This document shows, in pieces, positions 28,655-40,989 of a stretch of DNA of 64,000 bases. The position numbers were made by a program, and so were the translations under genes. The notes under the pieces are model-generated. The model was not told the origin of the DNA. It made no database searches and saw only the letters and a list, made by a program, of their open reading frames with translations. The DNA is from Promerops cafer (Eukaryota > Chordata > Aves > Passeriformes > Nectariniidae). Each line of letters begins with the position of its first letter. Position 1 is the first letter of the stretch. The stretch is from assembly GCA_013398275.1 (NCBI GenBank), contig VZSE01010057.1:755183-819182 (forward strand), in the 5' to 3' direction.

Positions 28655-28682
28655 ACTTACCTGGAAGAAAAGCAGGAAAATC
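28655..28682 (-). other. Recursive-splice-site-like sequence in intron 3 (1)
   Basis: On the minus strand a long pyrimidine-rich tract, TTTTCCTGCTTTTCTTCCAG, is followed without a gap by GTAAGT. This joined acceptor and donor is the form of a recursive splice site, or alternatively the donor of a small unannotated exon. It lies between BTRC exons 3 and 4 in the sense orientation. The junction falls between 28661 and 28660. No matching BTRC peptide is known to me. Confidence 0.5.
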
Positions 28683-30509
28683 AAAGCCAAAACTAAGCCT
28701 TAGAAAAGGATATTTCTCAAGTTCACCTTTAAAGCTTGACCCTTTTACATATCTAATCTGCACCAAAACTGTTCAAGTTTCTCCTCACCTTTCATCAAAA
28801 TAAGAGGTTTCTTCATCAAGGAAAAGTATTCTGAAATGGTAGCCTGGTTCAACGCTACAGGCAGATAGCTTTGCGTTGGAGTGCTTTAATATGTTTTTAT
28901 ATTGCATATAAAGCATGCAAACATAAACCAGTTTGTTGAAAACTACTCTCTTTGTGGAAGCCGGCTGTAATTCTGAACAAGTTTTCAATTTTCGCACTGC
29001 TGCTAGGGTAAAACATTTTAAAGAGTTTAATTTTTACAGTGGCTTCAATGACACAAGATTATCTAACAAAGTAATGGTTAATCAATAGAGGGTTTAGTTG
29101 TCAGGTGAAACATATAACACACTAAAAGGGATTGATTGCAAGACTCCTCCTTATTTACTGGGAGGTATATATTTAAAATGACACAAACTTGTTACCAAGC
29201 TGCATTCCTTTAACCTTGCAAAAGCCGTTTGATAAGAGTGCTAAGCAGCCCTATAGCCAAACAAGCTCTAATGAAACAAAATAAGAAACCTACAAATATA
29301 TGGGAGCACCAAATCATGTCAGAAGCAGGGGAACCACAAAGCTGTATTCACTCTCAGCCAAAGGCTTAAAATGCCACAGAGGCACTAGACTATGGTTCAC
29401 TAAAGATAGAGCTGTATCTGATCTCATTCCGTAAGTGTCTTTGGTTACATTTTTCTTTTTAAAGAAAATATGATCCTGCTCTTTGACATAAACACATAAA
29501 CATTTCTACTCTTGTCTGTGTAGCTCTGGATGAACACTGAGCACCAGCCTGAAGCCTCGAACCCTGGGCAGAACTCCATGTATGTGCAGCTTTTCTACCA
29601 ACTGAAATCCATTTCTTTGGCCATTCATTCCAAGAATCCCCAGTCCCTGAACAAAGCTCCACTTTTTAATAGAAGCTGCAACCCAGGAGTTCAATAAGAT
29701 TTCCCCCCCCAATAGTTAGTAATTACATGATTTATCAGAGAAAGATAACACTAATAAAAACACAGCAAAAAGACAAAACCCATACCCTCCCTTCAAGTCA
29801 TTTTCAGGGAAAAGATTATTAAACTGTTCTTTTTGAACAAGGGCTTTTGTAGCTAAGCACAAATTGCCAAACGGTTAGAAAAAAAGTTATTAGACTCAGA
29901 AGAATTCAGCAGAAGTGGGAAGTTATATAAACAAATCACTCCAGTAGATTTGGAAAGATCGCTTTCATCTTATTTAGAGTCTTAGGAGACTTGCATTAAT
30001 TACCCTTTAAAGGTCTTTCACATGGACTATTTAAAATAAATGCAATTTATTTATTTATTTCAAATGAGGTACTTCTTCTGAAAGAATTAAGTAATCTTAA
30101 CAAATTTAAAAACGTTTTTATAAACAGGTAATTAAAAAGAAGAGTAGAATTAAGTCAAGCTGTAAGACATTACCCAGCATCCGCCTCGGCTATTTTCTTA
30201 AGATGAAATTTTTGTTATCCTTAGCCCAGCCTTGGGAAGGACAGTCTCCACAGAAAGTCATAAGACAAAATAAAGAGTAGCCAAACAAAAAACTAGATCA
30301 TTTACAGGATTTTCCCTAAAGCACAGTTTGTCATATTGCAATTACACCTTGCTGACTGTGAAAGCCAGAGTCCTTAATATTGCCACTAGAGGGAAGACGT
30401 GTCTTAACACACGGCAATGGTAGTTGGGGAGTGGGTTTTCTTCAGCAATTACCATAACAAAGCTCCCTTGGCTGTGTGTACCTTCTAATTACCCAGTACA
30501 ATTAAAATG

Positions 30510-30536
30510 ACTTACCTAAAACAAACCTGAAAAAAA
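30510..30536 (-). other. Recursive-splice-site-like sequence in intron 3 (2)
   Basis: On the minus strand TTTTTTTCAG, then GTTTGTTTTAG, then GTAAGT. The second AG abuts a perfect donor, with its junction between 30516 and 30515. An upstream AG 11 bases earlier would compete as acceptor, which makes this weaker than the site at 28655-28682. Confidence 0.35.
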
Positions 30537-31967
30537 GGCCCCTAAAACAAAAAACCTCAAGACAATGCAAACAAAAAGCCTTAGTCCAATATGCTTGTTA
30601 CCTGAAATTACATTAAAGCTGAAGATTTTTTTTTCACTCATCCATGAATGCTCAAGGGGGAGAAACACAAAAAGGAGTATGCCACAATGCCCAACACCAC
30701 GGGGTTGTTCAGCTACGTAAAAGCATTAAAAAGCATTAAAACAAACAAAAACAGAGAGCAAGGCAAACTAGATCTCTTGTTAAAGAAAAGAAGGGGAAAA
30801 AAAAAGAAAAAGAAAATGTCGTGGTATTTAGCCATCTGGTAGCTGCTTGAAAACAAATTGTCCTCAGAAGAGCAGAAATACAGTATGTCTTCTCGCAGTT
30901 CACTGGCTTATGAATCAGACTACTTTTCCTACTTTTTTTTTTTAATACAGGCATGGTAATGTTAGACTTCTGTTCTGCTGCTTTTACTTCCCTCTGGTCC
31001 CACTGTGCAGACATAACCATGGTCATCCCAATCAGACCCGGTTATTCTAACTCGGATGCATTATTCGCAGTCTTTCAGGATACATCTTGTTGGGCCCATT
31101 GTTCAAAACCCCCCAGGATTTTTTTTCCCCTAAGAGCTACTTGCTGATTTTTAAACCCTTAAATCTTTCATTTTATAAGGCATATCATTAAGGGAAGATG
31201 GCAGCCAAGTGATTTTTCTTTCCATTGACAATTTGTGACATTTTTCCAGCAGCGTGCAAGGTGTTGAAAACCTGGCAGCTGTTACCTCCTGGGATGAAGA
31301 TCCTTTTTTATCCTCCCTTGACAGTTTAACTCAATGGGTCAGCACCTTTAAAGACTGCAAAGTACCACTGAAGTGGATGGAGGCTTGAATTACTGCTCCC
31401 TCCCTAATCAATGTAAACCCTCACTGCAGGTGAAACTCTTAATCTATAGAGGTGCATGGGGGAGGAAAATGTAATGCCCTGAGCCAGATGGTTTTCATCT
31501 TGTTTTTTAAAGAAGAAAGGAACAAGCTAACAAGGGGACAGCTACTTTTGTTAGCTTCTTGGCCTCTCTCATGGCTTTGGATCCCCAGGGTTCCCGCCAC
31601 ACAAGAGAAAGAATACAGAAAAACATAAACACTTAAAGAAATATAACTAGGGGGATGGCAACATGCTGCTTTCAAAGAGCTGGGAGTCCTGTTCAGCGCT
31701 TTATTTATCACTGCCCACGTTCTTCGGATGGTAAGTGGACATGGACACAAAGGGCAGGGGGGAGCAGACAACACTTGCAATTTACTCAATTACAGAGGAA
31801 TGCAGCAATGCAGCGGGGTGACAGATTCCTATTAGCACTAATGCTGAAAGAGCCCAGTGGCCTTTCCGCCACAAGGCAGCATTCCCATTGTAACTTAGAC
31901 TCCAGCACATCCCGCTTTGGCTAGCTTTTTAACACACACTAAGTGTCACAAAGGAATGGAAATTATT

Positions 31968-31985
31968 TTGTTGTTGTTGTTGTTT
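31968..31985. repeat. (GTT)n microsatellite
   Basis: About six GTT units. They give a spurious glutamine run in a minus-strand frame. Confidence 0.95.
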
Positions 31986-33179
31986 GAGAATAATGAGGGA
32001 AAAAATCTTAAAAAGAAAGAATAATCTTGCAAGTAAGGCTAAGGGTGTACCTCTAGCAATTTCAGGGGGCTTTTCAATCAGCAACTCCTTATTACCAAGC
32101 CTTGTGTAAAAGATGAGGTAACCAGGATAACTGTGTAGACTAGGACAGCCCTGCCTCAGCCAGCTCTCCAACAGAAGGCAAATCTGAAGTGCAGCATCTT
32201 CCCCAAAGAGATGGAGGGAGCTGAAGGACCCTCTCTTCCTCCACACCATGTAACCTTCCTCATCATTCAAAAAGAGGGCTTCAATTTTGTATGGCAGAAA
32301 CACTTTTGCAGAGGAGAAATACACACAGAGAGGAGCCCTAAGCAGTGGGACAAGGCTGCCAACTGAAAGTAAACCACTAACAATTGCTACTTCTTGTTTT
32401 CCCTCTGTTCTATCTTCTTCAGCCACTTTCTGCTTCTCACAGTTTTCTTGAGTACTAGCTTTAAACTCCTAAGATCAGACTGTGCCTATTTTAACTTTGA
32501 AATAGTGCCCAGAGCATGTTTTAGGTGCTACACGTAATTTTAGAAAATTATCTCAAGTCTGTAAGAGTGAATTGAGTTAATATTCTGTGCCAAAACCATA
32601 AGAGGGAGAATTCTTGAAAATGCTAAGGGGCTTGTCTGAATGGGGTAACAGACAGGGATTTTTTTCCCCCGGACTTCCATCTGGAAGCTTGCAGAAAGAC
32701 AGCAGAGTCCAATGTGAGGTTTGCAGGAGGTACACTGTGGCAGCCTTGCTGCTGCCAGCTTTTCCCCACAAGGCACCTTCGTCCACAGCAGCAAAAGGCA
32801 CTTCATTATTGCTGCACTGAAGAGAAGGGAGGGAGGGTTTTAAACAACCAGCATTGTGCCCATCTTCTTTAAAAACCAGTAGGGTAATCAAGTTCAGGGC
32901 AGCCCCGGACAGCTGCCCTGTGACCTATTCATGTTGACCCCCACTATTCATCACTTTCCTTAGGACTATGAGGGCAAGCTCCCGGGGAGTGACCACCACA
33001 ATAGACAGATACGAGCCAACAATAATACGGTTCCTGCAAAAAACCAGATGGCACTGCAATAAATTTACAAATCTGCATTCATGGCTCTGTTAAAAACACC
33101 CAGAAGCGAAAAGGCTGGAGGGGCCCCCAGAGAGTTTCCCCTTCCCAGTTTCTAAAGGCCGGCTCTCTCCCCAAGACTA

Positions 33180-33660
33180 TTGAGCTCATGTTCTTCATAA
33201 ATGAAGGATGGAGACACAGCCCTTAAAATAACAAATGGCTGACCTAATCAATCTAGTGTTTGGGTCTAACACTAAATGATAGGCACTGAAAACTAATTAT
33301 GTTTTTTGGCAAGGAAGTTGAATTAAAATGGAAACACACAGGTTAAAAATGCACTGAAGCATTTGCGAGTCCCTTTGAAAGGGCAGCACACACACACACG
33401 CTCACATGCAGGGCTTGAAACAGGAACCTGATTCAATAACTCATGCATTTATTTTTAAAATGAATCAGATTAGTCCCATGTGTGACCTGCCGGTCCATCT
33501 GTATGAGCTGGACTTAATGGGCACTCTTCTCACGCTTACTTCAGTTTGAAGTATGAGAGAGATAAATTTAGTTTAATTTTCAACAGATCAAGCTATCCAT
33601 TTTCCAAATGGACCATCTGGATCAGCCTATTAAAATTAATTTATAACTTTGCAGTGTGAA
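33180..33660. promoter_or_regulatory. Candidate conserved enhancer in intron 3
   Basis: A non-repetitive segment with CTAATCAATC, GAAAACTAATTATG, TTAATTTTC and two TGAATCAGATTA-like cores, plus balanced composition between 33470 and 33560. No exon was identified. The call is from texture and homeodomain-core density. Confidence 0.3.
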
Positions 33661-35291
33661 AATTCGTTTGTTAGCTTAAATAAAGTTGCCAAAAACTTTT
33701 GCCACTTGTCATTGTTTTTTTCTGGTCTGTTTTCATACTATGATTTTCAGTTTATCCCTTCAAAATTTAATTTTGTCAGATCAAGCACTCGACAAAACCT
33801 GAACGTCTGCATCCACATTCCAAAGTCTGTCATAGCTTAGATCCTTTCACTGTTCCAGCTAACAGTGTCAAGTTCACTGCCTTTTTCTGTCTTCCAGTGC
33901 TAATCTCCATGTCTCTTCTGCCTTGCTGCCCCCACATGCACCCAACAGTGGCCGTGCCTTCCACTTCCAGCAATGCAAGGACACAGCCGCACTTGTTGAG
34001 ACTTCTGAAGACACCCTTCTCCATGTAACATTTTAATCAACAGCAAAATGATATTTCTCTTACTAAGAGTTCCACAGCACTGAGCAATGGGTGTCTTCAG
34101 CCCCTGCACCCAACTTCAGATGCGTAAGTAAGCATTACACCTCCTTAACACCTCCACCTTCTGGTATGTCTGATCCACAAACCCACCTGAGAAAACACTA
34201 TGGCTAAGGCTGCATAACAGCACTGCAAACAAGGCAAGAAAAGGAAATGCACCTTTACTTAAACTTGTTAGCAGCTGAACATGTCAAGACAGTACTTACC
34301 CTGAAGTGGTCTGATGCATCTCATTAATTTTCTAAGACTAATCAGAAAGTACTAAATATGAGGACACTTTCACTGGAAAGATCATTTAAATAAACAGACT
34401 TCTCTTCTACCACCAGACTATACACTCGATTTCTCTGTGCATGTAGTTCCATGTTCCCCAATAATGAAATATTAAGGGAGTCTTACAGGAGGAACAGATA
34501 ATATGAAACTGTTCACACAATATTTACCAAGTTAGCATCTTTCCACTAAAATGGAAGGCATTTTTTGTGTATTACTGCTTTGACAGCATTTGCAGGTCAC
34601 ATGTTTTTGGTTCTACAAAGCATGGATAGATATAAGACATAGCAGTCACTCTACATACCTTCCAATAGGAGATCCAGATCTTTCCAGTAAGCATTACTCA
34701 TTGATTTTGATTATTTAGGCACGTGGCTAAATATGTGCCTGACTTCTGGAAAACTCTCCACTGCTCCTGTCCATTGCTAATAGAGAAGAGGAGCAATCTG
34801 AGCTTTCAAAATGCTCAGATGGCTTTATTCATATCTATGTAAAGAACCAGAATTCACTCCATTACAGGCAAAAAATCATGGACAACCACCTCCTATGATC
34901 TAGACAAGAGGGCACTTGCTTCAAGACTAAGACTACATCTTGGATTTATTTACAAAGACTGTTCTCAACACAAAAGCCCCAGATAGCAATACAAGATCCA
35001 AGGATTTTGTCTTGCATCTGTCACTGTAAGGACTGGACACAAAGATGGAGACTGATATAACGTCTCAACAATATTGTGCAACACAGCTAACCATCTTCAG
35101 TGTAAACAATGTCCATTGAATTCTTTCCAATATGAAATCTTGGGACACTACAAGTGGTTTTTTAGTTTTATTCCTGGTATCTACTTGATTATGATGAATT
35201 GTGGGCCTGAGGGAAAAGACAGCTTTCCTGTGACACTAAGAATACTTCTTCAGATGGAAATATAACAAAATGGAAACCAAATTTAAGAAAC

Positions 35292-35375
35292 TGTACCTTC
35301 CTCATCTGTATAATACAGTTTGTAAATATCTATCTCCTCAATCAATAATCATGAGGAAGGACTCAGTGTGATGAG
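35292..35375 (+). mobile_element. MIR/CORE-SINE-like ancient fragment
   Basis: The order 'cttcctcatctgtataata', then 'atctatctcctcaatcaata' and 'catgaggaag' follows the middle-to-3' part of MIR-type SINEs. It is highly diverged. Such ancient SINEs are rare in birds but exist, and chance similarity is possible. Confidence 0.4.
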
Positions 35376-36852
35376 AAGACACACAAAGTAAGTAATTCAT
35401 GATCCTTTTTAATTAACACCTCTTACTATGAATCTTCTTTTGGAGGGGAGTCATATACCTCTTCTTGCTGAACCTAGAGGCTTGCCATGGATTAATATAA
35501 TTCTAAGATAAAACCCCCCTGTTTTTCTGGCATGCTGGGGACCTTGTTCCCTATCCTGGGGAGACACAGTAAGGACCTAGTAGGTTTGCACTCTTCCTTC
35601 AGCTCTTGCTTGTTGCTGAATGCCAGAAACAGTTAAAATTTCATCCAACATATTTAACCAATTCTGCCAGGTAATCCTTCTCAGCTATAAATGGGACCTC
35701 AGCCACTACGCCAGCATATTGCCTCATGTCTAAAAGACTCATATGGACTACCCCTGTTAGATGGACCTGTCTTAGTCACATGTATGTAGTCCTTCACATG
35801 ACACCTCCTCTCACAAAATCAAACACTCCTAAAACAATGCATTATTAAAGCCCAAAAAACCACCCACACCAACCATGCAAAACCAACAACTCTGAGCACA
35901 AGTGCACTGTATCAAAAAGATACTTCCTCCTTTACTATGGTTCTGACCCACAACTTCTCCTGGAAATAGCTAATGTGGGGTAGATTGTGCCATCTTATTC
36001 CTCTGCCTGAGACTGCTGCTCCTGTGACTGAGATGCAGAAGGAAATGTAACAATTCCTCAGCTGTTGCAATGTGTGGGTATTCACTTAAGTCACATTCAC
36101 CAATGGTTTCACTCTGATACACCGGCAGCAACCTCCGGCAGGTAAGGCATGGACATAATTTTGCTTCTGCTGCCTGAAGTTTGCAATGGGGAGAAAGACC
36201 AAGGTGAAAATGGATCAGAAATAACTAAACCCAACTTAAATTTCCCAGAAAGCACATGCCAGACTCCCTTTGTTGGCCACAGGGATTAAAAAAAGGAATT
36301 ATTTTGAACTGGTAAAAAATTTGCTTTACTATATATAAAGGACAAAGAAATATTGTTTTATTAGACCATCCTTTCTCCTTTTTACCCATTATTAATTTAT
36401 ATGAATGTAAAAGAAACAAGAACAGGTAATTTTTCAGGTTATTAACCTGGATATCATCTCCAAGAAAATTTACCTTCAAGGGCACTAAAAAGTTTAATTG
36501 TTGTACAACCTTTTGAGAGTCTTGATCTGAGGCAAGGCAAAATATACTATAAACAAGACAGGAACAATTACAGAAGAAAAGGCTGAAGAGGTCTTGATGA
36601 ACACCAACTGGAGAAAGGTAAAACTAGAGTCACAGTTGACTGAACTATACTGAAACATACAGAGTCATCAAACTCCCCTGAAAGCTAAATCTCTGTGTCT
36701 GATTTTCCTGGGTACAATGTGACTTGCTCAGACTTCAAAGAAGAAAAGAAAAGATTTCCATGAGCATAAGCCAGATTTCAGCTTCGAGAAGCATTTAAGG
36801 ATTCAAATAGCTAAAAAGTTTTATCGCATTTTTAAAGAGACTGATCACATAC

Positions 36853-36930
36853 CTGTCTAAGTGAATTCTTCTCAGGAATGATCTTCCTAGGGGGCTCATC
36901 ATTATTACAGTCTTCTCTCTCAGAGGAATT
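36853..36930 (-). CDS. BTRC: BTRC coding exon 3 (26 codons)
   Basis: This is the second BTRC exon in the window, 78 nt and phase 0 at both ends. It reads NSSEREDCNN, DEPPRKIIPE and KNSLRQ, following exon 2 directly. It matches human beta-TrCP1 residues 53-78 from memory, with one change (NNGEPP in human, NNDEPP here). The acceptor is CTTTCTTTCACAG and the donor is CAG followed by GTATGTGA, both good. The segment is acidic then basic and looks disordered; no folded domain is visible. It lies well upstream of the F-box. The neighbouring exons are about 21 kb upstream (exon 2) and 12.4 kb downstream (exon 4). A second reading frame is also open over this short stretch, but only the frame given continues the BTRC protein. 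Confidence 0.97.
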
Positions 36931-38204
36931 CTGTGAAAGAAAGTAAGCTTTAATTCAGTTCTTATCCCTAATATTACTCTGTGAGGAGAAAAGAAACAGA
37001 ATATTTTTCCTACATAAGCTGTAGCATTTTACATATACACATACTGGAGGCTAACTTGTACTTTTATACTGAACAGCTTGTTATGGCAGAGAAAGAATTT
37101 CTCCTCCTCAACACAACAATGCACCACTGTGGAGGTATCTATTGAAGAAGCCTGTGCTTTAGGGATTTATTCTGAAACTAACAATAACAGCCACTTTCAA
37201 AAGCTGAAATGGTGGTTGAATCAGCATGGCATCACTGGTGCTCCTAAACACCCCAGAATAAACATTTAGAACAGTGGAACCTGTTGAAAATGAGAGGTTG
37301 TTAATGGGTGCAACTGTTGTTTTTTGTGCCCCTATGTTTTTAATCTGCCTAACAGTTACTAATTGCACTGAGTCTGCCTGGCTGTCTAAAATCATAGAGA
37401 AATTATGGTGGAGCAAAATTCTTGTAAAAGAGGTTGTCAGGAAATCCTTCCAAAAAAACCCCCAAATATTCTGTAGGTAGTGTATGATAATACAGCTGTA
37501 TTTTTCCCTCCTGCCCCCTTACTCCACATAAATGTACAATTTCTAGAAAGACCGATTCTCCAAAATATAAGCTGCCACTTTAAAAAAAAAAAGATCAGTC
37601 AGACAAGAGAAGGTAGACAAGAAATACAATGGCTTTCAGCATGAATAAAAAATACAACCAGGAAACTTTTGTCCTGCTAATGTCATGATTAAAACCAAAT
37701 ATTGCTTGGTTTAAAGACAAACTATAGCTGTATCAGGACATTAATAGTCTCTTGCAAATGTTTGGTTAAAAACTGCTGGATACAGTGGGGAGAATCCTGA
37801 CCTCACTGCCAAAGTCAGCTTACGCTGGAAGACACTGTTCCTTCGCACAGGTTCAGCTACTGCACTCAGGGAGAAATGACAGCCAGCTTTGGGGGAATCC
37901 CACACACACATCTAAAATCAGTTTGATCACCACAGTATTCATAGCCTTAGGCCACATTCCTGCACATTCAGTAGTGAGCAACTAAACAGGTTTTAAAGAG
38001 ATACAAAAAAACTGCCTAGGGAGAGCTCTGCCAGGAAAAGGGTGGTTTTCCAGTTACTTGCAGCCAAGCTCAGGACTGCGTCTATTTCAGCAGAAGTTTG
38101 CATTCTGTACCTGTCCCCTATTATAACCTGTCCTTCGCTGAGCATGGCTCCGCCTGGCTTCTCACAGAGACAGCTTCCAGCCCAACACCTCAGGAGACAG
38201 AAGT

Positions 38205-38410
38205 GGCATCTGTTGGCAGAAGAGCGGGGCCCTGCGAGCAGTGGCAGCGCAAGGCCAGCCGCGGCACGGCGGCTGCGGGAAGCCGTCAGCAGAGCAGACC
38301 GTGTGCCCACTGCAGTGCTGAGCGATCCGGCACCGGCGGGGCAGCGCGGCCTCGCTGCTCTGGGCAACGCCAGCAAAGGAACGGCCAGGAGACAGCGCCG
38401 GGACAGAAGC
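38205..38410. promoter_or_regulatory. Small GC-rich, CpG-rich block
   Basis: About 21 CpGs in about 190 bases by my count, within AT-rich intron 2 and about 1.3 kb upstream of exon 3 in the direction of transcription. Several frames on both strands are open across it simply because GC-rich DNA has few stop codons. No splice sites, TATA box or known exon were recognised. It may be an orphan CpG island or a remnant. Confidence 0.5.
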
Positions 38411-40199
38411 TGTTTGCTGAGAAATGCGAGAGAAGGGGTAGAGGGAAAGGAACACAACAGTAAAACCCCACTTGGGATGTCATAAACTGGTCAGGAGTAA
38501 ATCAAGGCTCGCAGACCAACTAGTGATTTTGAATTCTTTTTTTTTAAACAATATATAGAATCTGTAAGGCACCATGACATTTGGGATGCTGTAACCAGGG
38601 TTTTATAATGGAAATCAATCCTAAACAGGCCTGATAAATCACTGTAAGAGGGCAGCTTTTAAAAGTTTTTGTATTAGGTCACAGTCAGGATCAAGTTATT
38701 ACATTAAATCCTGCTTTGAAAGAACTGTGACCATAAAAACATACAAGCTAGAATTGCATATATACAAAAAGGAAGATCAGACATTAAAGCTGCTCTTTTC
38801 TGCTCATGAAATTTAGTTTAGTAAGCGGTTCATTCAAGACAGGATTTTAATTTTTGTGCTTTGGGGGGAAAAAAAAAAAGGTCAAGAGTGAAAACTGTAA
38901 GAACCTGAGGTGAGTTACTAAAGGAAATGCATTTTGTTGTGGCTGTAGGGTAAAAGGGGTTGTTTAGTACTTCTGGATTCATTTTCAACACCCAGCCCCT
39001 TCCCTACAGTAAGTGTCAGAACCATTTCGCTTTCCAAATAATCTCTCTTCAACAGTGCAATCTTGCATTCTTTTCGCCCTTCAAAGCCGCTAAGGATTCT
39101 TCCTCACACAAACATCAAAAAGCAGGAACTGCTGGTGAACTGTTAGCCTTTATTTTGAAATTTCTAGTTACGGCAAAGCATCAAGTTATCTACTTTTTCT
39201 TTAAGCTGAGCATCTAATTTTAAGACCAAGCAGAGGGCCATTCTGCATTCATTATCTTTATAGGTGGCAAGGCTAAGAGGTTGGCTGAACAAAGACCAGA
39301 CAAAGACTGCCAAGTGCATATGGTGGTTCACAGCTTGGCGTCTCACCATTCTACAGCACCAACACAGCAGCTCCAATAGCAGACTATTAAAGAGGAGCGC
39401 TGCTCATGCACTTTTGTCGGCAAGTAAGTTACGCTTGGTGAAGACAGAATGACTGGAAAGCATTACACTTAAGAAAAAGCACAGATGTTTATAACTCCCG
39501 CTCATTTCTCAGGCAAAGGAAACCTATCAATCCAGGTGCAGGTACAGGACACAGCATATTTCAGGACTAACTGTAGCTGCATGGAAGTGAATTTCACTTG
39601 ACAGGGCAACACTTAGCCATGGCCAAGGGAAGAGCATAATGTAATCGACTGAAACGGTACATCTATATATTTCTACTTGCTGAACAAGGTGGGAGGAGGG
39701 ATAAACATGTGCGAGGTCAGAATAAGGTTTGTCTCAGCAGGACTCCAGCGATGCTCTCGGCCACAGGAGAGGCAGACAAAGGGAGGAACCGCTCTGAGCA
39801 CCCTCTCGTGGTTACTGAAATGCATGTCCCAGGCACAGACCTGGAAAGAAGCATTTGGTATCCAGACGGTAAGTTGGGTGTACTCACTGGGAATATTAAA
39901 GATCTGCAGCAAATGTACGTCATACATAGTAGGGGAACGATGGAATTTGTTAGGGAGAAAGAAGCAAAGAAAACTAGCACATGGAAAAAAAGCACATGGA
40001 AAGCTGAAAAGCCTTACAAACTCCCTTCGACCAGGGGAAATTTTTACTTCCCACTGGCAAGCCTTCTTGACTAAAGCTGGGCTGGCTAAAAGTGTTTGTG
40101 CTTGCATGCAAGGGTCTCTTCTTTTGAACAAATACAGGCAAGATTAGATGCTGAAGTCTCCAAAGCACCCCCTCTTCCCACAGGCAGGTAAAAATGTTT

Positions 40200-40290
40200 T
40201 TTGTTTTTTTTTTGCCCAAGGTCACACAATGACAGGAGAAGTACTGAGAAGGGAAGTCAGGAAACCCAAGCTCGGAGTTCTTGTAACCTT
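40200..40290 (-). mobile_element. MIR/CORE-SINE-like ancient fragment
   Basis: 'tgcccaaggtcacacaatga', followed by 'agtcaggaaacccaagctc', resembles the complement of the MIR tRNA-related/core region. Diverged and short. Confidence 0.4.
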
Positions 40291-40989
40291 GAAAATTTCT
40301 CTCTAACAGGAGAATCCTGCAAAGGGGCTCTGCCTTCCATAGCTCATTTTTCCTAAAATGGCTACTGCCTGTAATGAGATCCTTTTAAATCTGATTTGCA
40401 TTTAAAACTTCAGCCTGTAATTAAGAGAATATAACTCCATGGCAGGTTGTCTTAAAGACCACTATGAAATTATTACTATTTAACTCTCCCCATGAAGCCT
40501 CCTCCACCACTAAACACAACATGCTACAATGCATACGAAATCCCCAGACTGAAGCATTTGACAGGAGATGACATGCAGTATTTTGTGTACACAGCCCAGC
40601 AAAACACTGCTGGGAATGAGATATAATACATGGAGAAATGCACTCCCAGGGACTACCAATTGGGCAGAGCTACCTTTAGTACCGCCTCACTCGTGGTGGA
40701 AATCAAACCCCTGCCAACTGGGGGAGGCTTTCTTTGATGCTCTTCTGCCCTGCACTAATTAAAAAAGAGTACAGACACAGCCTTTTTTCCAAGTGTGTGG
40801 AGGTGGGGGAGAAGCGTGTGTCTATGTGAAGAGCACAACTATTTTTTATGCTTTCAAATTCTTAATCCTGTTTGGAGCTGTCAGTGGGGGTTAATGGAAG
40901 CCTTGGATAGGAGAATTCCAATCTGGTTGGCAGATGGATAGGTTGGTTATAGCTGCATAACTATGTCTTGCCTGCAGGCACAATTCAGA

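Larger units (their letters stand above)
24430..36852 (-). other. BTRC: BTRC intron 3 (complete, about 12.4 kb)
   Basis: The complete intron between exons 3 and 4, bounded by GTATGT at its start and TTTCTGCAG at its end on the minus strand. It contains two sequences shaped like recursive splice sites (28655-28682 and 30510-30536), a C homopolymer (25176-25190), a GTT microsatellite (31968-31985), an enhancer-like stretch (33180-33660) and a MIR-like piece (35292-35375). The rest (24430-28600, 28700-30450, 30600-33100 and 33700-36850) shows no gene or repeat that I recognise. Confidence 0.92.

Noticed and set aside
28785..28997. Minus-strand frame with a GTGAGG donor near 28785
   Set aside because: Not part of any BTRC peptide I know, and the acceptor is poor. 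Kept only as context for the nearby recursive-like site.
31929..32426. 165-codon open frame on the minus strand
   Set aside because: Ends in a glutamine run made by the GTT microsatellite; the composition is not protein-like and there is no homology that I recognise.
34301..34377. Minus-strand exon-like segment with donor GGGTAAGTACT
   Set aside because: Stops in all frames, moderate acceptor and no independent support. One of many expected decoys in long introns.
38042..38485. Open frames of about 100-154 codons on both strands
   Set aside because: Explained by the GC-rich CpG block, where stop codons are rare.
39673..40147. Several overlapping open frames on both strands
   Set aside because: Up to four frames are open together, which points to a local lack of stop codons rather than coding. 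A GTAAGT near 39868 has no convincing partner acceptor.
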